This document shows, piece by piece, positions 58,852 through 64,000 of a DNA stretch of 64,000 nucleotides; the stretch's first letter is position 1, and each line of letters begins with the position of its first letter. Under the pieces are notes generated by a model. The model had not been told where the DNA came from. It saw nothing but the letters and a program-made list of their open reading frames with translations, and did no database searches. The translations under genes were made by a program, and so were the position numbers. Source of the stretch: Streptomyces sp. TRM49041 (GTDB lineage Bacteria > Actinomycetota > Actinomycetes > Streptomycetales > Streptomycetaceae); contig NZ_VSRY01000171.1 of NCBI RefSeq assembly GCF_008271805.1, positions 149,512-213,511 on the forward strand. The letters are read 5' to 3'.

Positions 58852-61299
58852 TTACCTGGTCGAAGGACCCACCTTGACGGTGATCGTCCGGCCGTTGCGC
58901 GGCTGCTGGACGATCGCGATCCGGGTGTTGGTGTCAGTTACCTTGACGCTCGCCCGCGGGTTGCTCTCGAACCAGTAGACGCCCTTGCGGTCGTCGAAGA
59001 CCGGGTTGCCCCACTGCCCGCCGACGCGCCGCTCGACGCCCGCCTTGTGCAGGGTCATGCCGCCGGTGCGGTACCAGCTGAACGGCGAGTCGTAGGACTG
59101 GATGCGGTTGCGCATCAGCGTGCCGTCCGCCCACGTCAGCGGCTTCGGGTGCGCGTCGACCGGGAGGATGAGGCCCTCACCGGGGTGGACGGCGGTGTTG
59201 TTGTCGTTCTGGGAGGTGTCCCACTTCCAGATCATCAGGCCGGTCTGGTACGGGTAGTGCTCCACCCAGCTCGCCTTGTCGCCCGTGAAGCCGAAGTTGT
59301 ACGGGCCGACCTTCAGGGTCGCGTCGTACGACGCGTACTGGCGGTTCTCGGCGATGTAGTACTGCGGGTAGTCGTCCGTGATGGCCTCGCCGATGCGCGA
59401 GAAGCCGTTGGACGTCCAGCCGGGGGCCTCCGTCTCGGCGTTGTCCGAGAAGAGCTCGGCGCCGTCGGCCGTCACCACGATGTTGTCGGCCGCGAAGCCC
59501 TTCTGGGCCACGCCGCCGTCCGTCTGGTAGCGGAAGCGGAGGTCGACCTTCTGGCCCGCGTACGCGTCGAGCGAGTACGCCAGCTTCTTGAAGGACTCCG
59601 AGACGCCGGTCAGCGCCGAGGCGCCGCTCGCGTCCTTCGGCAGGGCCTGGCCGTCCGCGGTGCCGTCGAGAGCGGTCCACTGCGTGCCGCCGTCCGTGGA
59701 GACCTCGGCGTACAGGTAGTCGTACTCGTCCTCGATGTCCCACCAGGCGTCGAGGGTCAGCTCGGCCTTGGCCTTGCCGGTCAGGTCGACGGACCGGGTG
59801 AGGGTGTTCTTCAGGTCGTCACCCATGTTGCTCCACCACTGGGTGGCGCCCTGGACCGGCTTGACGATCGGGGTGGTGACCCTCTTCTTCGGCAGCTCGA
59901 CGACGAGCGCCTGCGGGTTCTTGGTGTTGTACGCCGCGACGCCCAGCTTGTGCCTGGACTTGGTGGCCGCCTTGGCCTTCTCGTAGTTGAGCCAGCCCAG
60001 CTGCAGCTTGTCCCAGGCGGTCATGTCGCCCGGCATGTCGCCGATGGAGTCCTTGCCGGTGCCCAGCCAGGAGCCGGACGACATCAGGGACCAGAAGCCC
60101 GTGGAGTTCTCGGCGCCCGCGCGGCCCGAGGTGTCGTACAGGTCCGGCAGGCCGAGGTCGTGGCCGTACTCGTGGGCGAAGACACCGAGGCCGCCGTTCT
60201 CCGGCTGCATCGTGTAGTCGCCGACCCAGATGCCGGTCTCGCCGATCTGGGTGCCGCCGGCCTTGTTCCCCTCGGGGCCCGTCTTGCCGGCGTTCGTGCC
60301 GTACGCGTACCAGCGGTGCGCCCACAGCGCGTCGCCGCCCTGCGCGCCGCCGCCGGCCGACTCGTCCTCGCCCGCGTGGACGATCTGGAAGTGGTCGATG
60401 TAGCCGTCGGCCTCGTTGAAGTCGCCGTCGCCGTCGAAGTCGTAGCGGTCCCACTGGTCGTACTGCGCCAGCTGGGCCTTGATCTCCTCGTTCGACTTGC
60501 CCTTGGCGGCCTGGTCTGCGGCCCAGGCGTTCACGCCGTCGCGGACGACGTCCCAGACGTTGGAGCAGTTGGAGTTGCCGCAGTAGTTGGAGCCGTAGCG
60601 GGCCTCGTTGTACTCCACCTTGACCCAGTCCGAGACGGCGCCGTCGACCGAGTACCGGCCGGACGAGGTGCGCTCGTAGTAGGTCTTGAGGGAGTGCTTC
60701 TGCTTGCCCTGGGCGTCCTTGCCGGTGCCGAAGTACAGATCCTGGAAGTGCTTCTGGTCGTAGTCCTCCTGCCAGGCCGTGGAGTTGTCCTTCGTACGGT
60801 CCGGCTTGGCTATCCGGTTGTGCAGCGGGCCGGGCGTGCCGCCGTACTTCGGCTTCGGCTCGTCCGTGTCGTCGTCCTTGCGGTCGACGAGCGTCTCGGT
60901 GTCGACCTTGTCGCCGAACTCCACGAGGATGGTGAAGATCTTGTCGGTCTTCTCCCGGCCGAGCTCGACGTACTTCTTGTCGTCGAGCTTGACGACCTGG
61001 GACCTGCCGCGCTTCTCCACCTTGGAGTCGCCGGCCAGGACCTGTTCGAGGGCGGCCTCGCGCTGCTTCGACTGCTTCTCGCTGAACGGGCCTTCGAGGT
61101 CGTGGTCGACCGCGGCGGCCTTCTCGTTCTCGTGGGCGTGGCCCTCCTCGACCGCGCCCGGCGCCGGGTCGTGGCGCTCGATGCCCGCATCCGGGCGGTT
61201 GTCGGCCTGTGCCGTGGTGAGGGCTCCGGCGGTGGCGGCGGTCGCGGCCAGGGCCACGAACACCGCGGACGCGCGGAACGCCCGTCGTCTGCTGGTCAC
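58852..61299 (-). CDS. Secreted M6-family metalloprotease (immune inhibitor A-like)
   Basis: An 815-residue exoprotease. The GTG at 61299 is preceded by GGAGGAAA. It has a signal peptide (1-33), a propeptide with EKQSKQREAALEQVLAGDS, and the catalytic domain with the zinc site FAHEYGHDLGLPDLY (HExxH, near 376-380). EYNEARYGSNYCGNSNCSNV and DFDGDGDFNEADGYIDHFQIVHAGED belong to the M6 fold. The C-terminal region (about 490-815) contains beta-sandwich domains that bind calcium or substrate in relatives. It likely degrades extracellular protein. A decayed duplicate lies just upstream. Confidence 0.93.
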   Translation of the reverse strand: MTSRRRAFRASAVFVALAATAATAGALTTAQADNRPDAGIERHDPAPGAVEEGHAHENEKAAAVDHDLEGPFSEKQSKQREAALEQVLAGDSKVEKRGRSQVVKLDDKKYVELGREKTDKIFTILVEFGDKVDTETLVDRKDDDTDEPKPKYGGTPGPLHNRIAKPDRTKDNSTAWQEDYDQKHFQDLYFGTGKDAQGKQKHSLKTYYERTSSGRYSVDGAVSDWVKVEYNEARYGSNYCGNSNCSNVWDVVRDGVNAWAADQAAKGKSNEEIKAQLAQYDQWDRYDFDGDGDFNEADGYIDHFQIVHAGEDESAGGGAQGGDALWAHRWYAYGTNAGKTGPEGNKAGGTQIGETGIWVGDYTMQPENGGLGVFAHEYGHDLGLPDLYDTSGRAGAENSTGFWSLMSSGSWLGTGKDSIGDMPGDMTAWDKLQLGWLNYEKAKAATKSRHKLGVAAYNTKNPQALVVELPKKRVTTPIVKPVQGATQWWSNMGDDLKNTLTRSVDLTGKAKAELTLDAWWDIEDEYDYLYAEVSTDGGTQWTALDGTADGQALPKDASGASALTGVSESFKKLAYSLDAYAGQKVDLRFRYQTDGGVAQKGFAADNIVVTADGAELFSDNAETEAPGWTSNGFSRIGEAITDDYPQYYIAENRQYASYDATLKVGPYNFGFTGDKASWVEHYPYQTGLMIWKWDTSQNDNNTAVHPGEGLILPVDAHPKPLTWADGTLMRNRIQSYDSPFSWYRTGGMTLHKAGVERRVGGQWGNPVFDDRKGVYWFESNPRASVKVTDTNTRIAIVQQPRNGRTITVKVGPSTR

Positions 61300-61418
61300 T
61301 TGTATGTTTCCTCCCCTGCGCACCGCCAACGCGGATGGGGGGTCACGTGTTTATCCGCGTGCGGTGTCGCGCCACAAGTGGACGACATTCGACCGGACTT
61401 ACGCGAGAAAAGACAGTC

Positions 61419-61448
61419 TTGACTTGCACAGGCCAAGTGCCTTATATG
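61419..61448 (+). promoter_or_regulatory. Sigma70/HrdB-like promoter without an obvious gene
   Basis: TTGACT and TATATG separated by 18 bp, on the + strand, match the consensus well. A perfect ACTTG-N7-CAAGT inverted repeat lies in the spacer. The nearest + strand gene starts about 700 bp away, with an antisense pseudogene in between. The minus-strand reading could also belong to the protease promoter. Confidence 0.4.
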
Positions 61449-61539
61449 GAAACCCCGGTCCGCATACCGGACAGGGAGAACGGGCCGGTCACGGCTTCGA
61501 CGCGGAACAGGGGATGCCCTGCCGCGGCGCCGAACGGCG

Positions 61540-61995
61540 CGGGCGTAGCGGGCCTCGTCGTACTCCACCAGGCCCCGGTCCGAGACCTCACCCTCGACCG
61601 AAGGGCGGCCCAGGAGACCTGCTCGCAGTTACGTCTCGAGCGACTCGGCGCCGGGGCCCTCGCCGAAGTACAGCCTCCCGTAGTGGGCGCGCGGTCGCAG
61701 TCGGGTCGCCAGTCCGCGGAGTTGTCCGGGGTCCGGTCCGGCCGGGGTATCTCGTCGTGCCGGGGCCCGGGTGTGCCGCCGTACTCGACGATTGGCGGCT
61801 TGGCGCCGTTCAGCCCGTCCGGGTCGTACCGGGTGGTGTCGTCGGCCCTGTCGCCGAACGCGACCAGGACCGTGAGGATACGGTCGGCGCGCTCGCGGCC
61901 CGGCTCGGCTGTGCGGCGGTCGCCGGCCCGGCCGTCGTCACGAGGCTCGACGGTACGGCGGTGGCGACGTCGATCTCACGTACGGTGCGGGACAC
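61540..61995 (-). pseudogene. Decayed duplicate of the M6 protease N-terminal region
   Basis: The minus-strand sequence from about 61544 to 61910 is collinear with 60596-60960 of the intact protease gene. Shared stretches correspond to the segments encoding VEYNEARY, GGTPGPLHN and VEFGDKV, but frameshifts, stop codons and substitutions break the frame. The zinc-site half is missing. The pseudogene follows the intact gene in the same orientation, so it is a relic of a tandem duplication. The remaining bases of the 860-bp gap (61300-62159) hold only promoter sequence. Confidence 0.75.
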
Positions 61996-62159
61996 TTGAC
62001 GCCGCCTCCCCTGTGATCCACGCCCCTGTGCGCCCCCGATACATCGGCACGGTGGGTTAGGTCACGCTTACTGGCGGTTCCCCTCGGGCATCCACCGTCG
62101 TAGAGTCGTCAATCAGTGCGACCGCGTTGCGAGACTCCACCACGAGGACGGAAACCGCC

Positions 62160-62429
62160 ATGCCGCGTCCGACCGCCGCACAGCTCGCCTACGGTTCGGC
62201 CACTGTCGTCTGCTCGACCGTCGCCCTCCTCCTGCTGTTCCCTACGACCACCGGCGCGGGGATCGCGCTCGTCGGCGCGGCCGCGCTGCTGCTCGGACTG
62301 AGCGTCACGCTCGCCGCGCCGCTCCGCGCCCGCGTCCGTGCCCGTGCCCGTGCCCGTGGGGCCGGTACCGGGGCGGGGGCGGCGACGCCCGACGCGGCCC
62401 CGGAACGGCAGCCCTCACTACGTCGTTGA
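62160..62429 (+). CDS. Small membrane protein
   Basis: An 89-residue protein. After a short N-terminus, two hydrophobic helices (about 10-28 and 32-52) are followed by an Arg/Ala-rich tail with RARVRARARARG repeats, encoded by simple GC-rich triplet-like DNA. GAGGACGG precedes the ATG. No family recognised. Its end overlaps the convergent RDD gene by 12 bp. Confidence 0.65.
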   Translation: MPRPTAAQLAYGSATVVCSTVALLLLFPTTTGAGIALVGAAALLLGLSVTLAAPLRARVRARARARGAGTGAGAATPDAAPERQPSLRR

Positions 62430-63164
62430 CACCACCACCGTCTTGGCCGCCTTGTCGTGGAAGCCCTGTTTGTAGGGCTTGTCCACGAGGATCATGATCA
62501 GCAGGAGCAGCGGCCACAGACAGGCGCAGCAGATCAGCGCGGGCAGCCACAGCACGAGCGCCCGGATCAGCGCGGGGTTCGTGGTCGGGACGCTGCCGTC
62601 GTTGAGCATCGCGACGCGCAGGCCCATCAGCCGCTTGCCGACGGTCTGTCCGTTCCGCTTCGACGTCATGAGCGTGTCGTAGGCGACGTACGCCACGATC
62701 GAGATGAGCTGGAACGCCCACTGGCCGCCGGTGTTGTCGCCCGTCCACACGTCGCCGAGGTCGTTGCCGTCGTCGGTCACCCGGGTGTAGATGCCGAACG
62801 GGATACCGAGGGCGGCGAGCGGGATGAAGATGATGAGCCAGTCGACGAGGCGCGCCAGGACGCGCTTGCCGGTGTCGCCGAGCGGCGGCATCCCTGCGAG
62901 CGGGTCGGTGCCGCCGTAGCCGTAGGGGCCACCGCCGTACGGCCCGTCCCCGGGTGGCCCGCCCCCGGGTGGCCCTCCGCCGTACGGCCCACCGTCGTAC
63001 GGTCCGCCGCCGCCCGGCGGCCCTCCCTCGTACCCCCCGCCCCCGGGCGGGGGCGGGGGCGGTGGGGCGCTGTCGCCCTCCGGGGGTTCCGACGGCTGCT
63101 GCGGGCGCTTGCGGAACGGGTCGTCCTCGGGCGGCTGGCCGGACTTAGGCGGTTCGTTGCTCAT
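62418..63164 (-). CDS. RDD-family membrane protein with Pro/Gly-rich N-terminus
   Basis: A 248-residue protein. The first 95 residues are a cytoplasmic Pro/Gly/Tyr-rich tail with repeated PYGGGPPGG units. The RDD domain follows (about 97-240), with the family Arg and Asp in KRVLARLVDWLIIFIPL and KRNGQTVGKRLMGLRV, and three membrane helices. RDD proteins are small membrane proteins, some implicated in Na+/H+ exchange; the cargo here is unknown. A second RDD gene lies just upstream on the same strand. Confidence 0.9.
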   Translation of the reverse strand: MSNEPPKSGQPPEDDPFRKRPQQPSEPPEGDSAPPPPPPPGGGGYEGGPPGGGGPYDGGPYGGGPPGGGPPGDGPYGGGPYGYGGTDPLAGMPPLGDTGKRVLARLVDWLIIFIPLAALGIPFGIYTRVTDDGNDLGDVWTGDNTGGQWAFQLISIVAYVAYDTLMTSKRNGQTVGKRLMGLRVAMLNDGSVPTTNPALIRALVLWLPALICCACLWPLLLLIMILVDKPYKQGFHDKAAKTVVVSTT

Positions 63165-63226
63165 GGGGGCAGTGCATCCCGCCCCGCCGACACCCGCATC
63201 CGGTCATGTGCCGTTCGGGGGAAGGC

Positions 63227-64000
63227 TTACCGCCTGGCCACGAACGTGCCCGCCGCCTTGTCGTGCCAGCACTGCCGCCACGGCCGGTCGACCAGACACC
63301 ACAGCACGTTGACGACACCGATCGCCAGGAGGCCGAGCACCCCGTAGACCAGCCAGCGGCGCAGCGCCCCGCCGAACGACGGCGGCTCGTACGACTCGAG
63401 GTCCCGCACCTCCAGGCCGCACAGCTTCTTGCCGAGCGTGCCGCCCCACTTGGCGGTGGGCAGCGCCTCGTACAGCACACCGAGGACCAGGAGCAGCGCG
63501 AGCGCGATGCCGAACTGGACAGAGGTCGTGCTGTCCACCAGCCAGACGGTGACCGTCTCACCGGAGCGCTTGGCCTGCTCGATCTTGTCGAAGATGTGGT
63601 CGACGCCCTTCATGACGAACGGCGCGGCGGCCGCACCGGCGAGCGCGCCGAGGACCAGGGTGTCGACGACGCGGGCCGCGAGCCGCTTCCCGAGCCCGGC
63701 CGGGCGGGCGGCGGCCCGCTCCTGGGCGGCCCTCAGGAACGGGTCGCTGACCGGGGGCTTCCAGGGGACGACCGGCTGCTGCGCGGCTGCCGCGTCGGGG
63801 CCGGGGACCGGCGTGGGCATGGCCGGGGCGGGGGGCTGCGGCTGTGCGGGGCCCTGCGGCTGGGCGAGCTGATGGACCTGCTGCGCCCAGGACGTGGCGC
63901 CGCCGCCGGAGCCCGTCGCGAGGGGGGCGGAGGGATCGGCGGGGGTCGCGGGCGCCGGTGCCGGGGCGGGCGAGGCGGCGGCCTGCGGCGGGACCTGCCC
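63227..64000 (-). CDS. RDD-family membrane protein (start outside window)
   Basis: At least 257 codons; the frame stays open to the right edge, and the upstream sequence (SWAQQVHQLAQPQGPAQP) reads like a true N-terminal tail, so the ATG at 63820 is probably internal. RDD motifs are GLGKRLAARVVDTLVLGALAG and WGGTLGKKLCGLEVRDL, with three to four membrane helices. Its C-terminal CWHDKAAGTFVARR matches the FHDKAAKTVVV end of its neighbour, showing the two are paralogues in tandem. Confidence 0.9.
   Translation of the reverse strand, partial: GQVPPQAAASPAPAPAPATPADPSAPLATGSGGGATSWAQQVHQLAQPQGPAQPQPPAPAMPTPVPGPDAAAAQQPVVPWKPPVSDPFLRAAQERAAARPAGLGKRLAARVVDTLVLGALAGAAAAPFVMKGVDHIFDKIEQAKRSGETVTVWLVDSTTSVQFGIALALLLVLGVLYEALPTAKWGGTLGKKLCGLEVRDLESYEPPSFGGALRRWLVYGVLGLLAIGVVNVLWCLVDRPWRQCWHDKAAGTFVARR

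Noticed and set aside
58831..61422. 863-codon plus-strand frame
   Set aside because: Complete antisense shadow of the M6 protease, rich in Val/Leu/Gly from complementary codons.

Overview
The window is high-GC actinobacterial chromosome, almost certainly Streptomyces. The evidence is the strong third-position GC, many GTG/TTG starts, 4-nt ATGA/GTGA overlaps, class E and F sortases, WhiJ-type DUF5753/DUF397 regulators, a CysO/CysM/Mec cysteine module, and a nagF-nagE1-nagE2 cluster with DasR (dre) operators. From about 29 kb to the right end, gene order resembles the S. coelicolor core chromosome as I remember it (PBP, GroES-like, bcp, rdgB, rph, nagF-nagE1-nagE2, cysM-cysO-mec, clpS, pncB, pncA, M6 protease).

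Layout. 0-16.7 kb: tail of an amino-acid ABC ATPase, an IclR regulator, two identical tRNA-Lys(CTT) genes flanking an AA10 chitin/cellulose monooxygenase, an SPFH protein and a translationally coupled NlpC/P60-type hydrolase, a class F sortase with a secreted partner, a HAD phosphatase, gene remnants, a LAXTG-anchored protein, divergent ROK regulator and Gfo/Idh/MocA oxidoreductase, an FAH hydrolase, a YidC paralogue with DUF6412 partner, a class E sortase and a SEC-C protein. 16.7-28.7 kb: an accessory island. It contains an IS1634-type element, a divergent pair formed by a DUF3578 (MrcB-like)/PD-(D/E)XK nuclease and a PLD-SF2 helicase-DUF3427 protein, a WhiJ-type trio (ATPase, DUF5753, DUF397), a small-molecule methyltransferase, an overlapping operon of three tiny Cys-rich proteins, and a large XRE regulator. 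28.7-33.2 kb: a truncated AbiEi-like gene, a flavin electron-transfer module (ferric-reductase-like protein, FMN-binding protein, ApbE) and a class IV aminotransferase. 33.3-44.2 kb: DUF445, DUF1707, an ABC-2 exporter, a class A PBP, a GroES-like protein, DUF3618, Bcp, tRNA-Leu, RdgB, a lipoprotein and RNase PH. 44.4-47.6 kb: GlcNAc PTS genes. 47.6-64 kb: MBL hydrolase, membrane-tethered PemK, cysteine module, two transporters, DUF2017-ClpS, NAD salvage pair, M6 protease with a decayed duplicate, and RDD proteins.

How the parts connect. The GlcNAc PTS (dre sites at 44.8 and 46.2 kb) and the AA10 monooxygenase (dre/chitinase-type palindrome at 2.09 kb) are plausibly one chitin-use regulon. CysM uses a thiocarboxylated carrier, CysO, and the JAMM protease Mec releases cysteine; here CysO has an unusual tail after its Gly-Gly and sits behind a Cys-containing leader peptide. 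ApbE probably flavinylates the FMN-binding protein that the adjacent reductase would feed. The strongest candidate for an under-described system is the divergent MrcB-like nuclease / PLD-helicase pair beside the insertion sequence, a likely two-gene DNA-defence unit.
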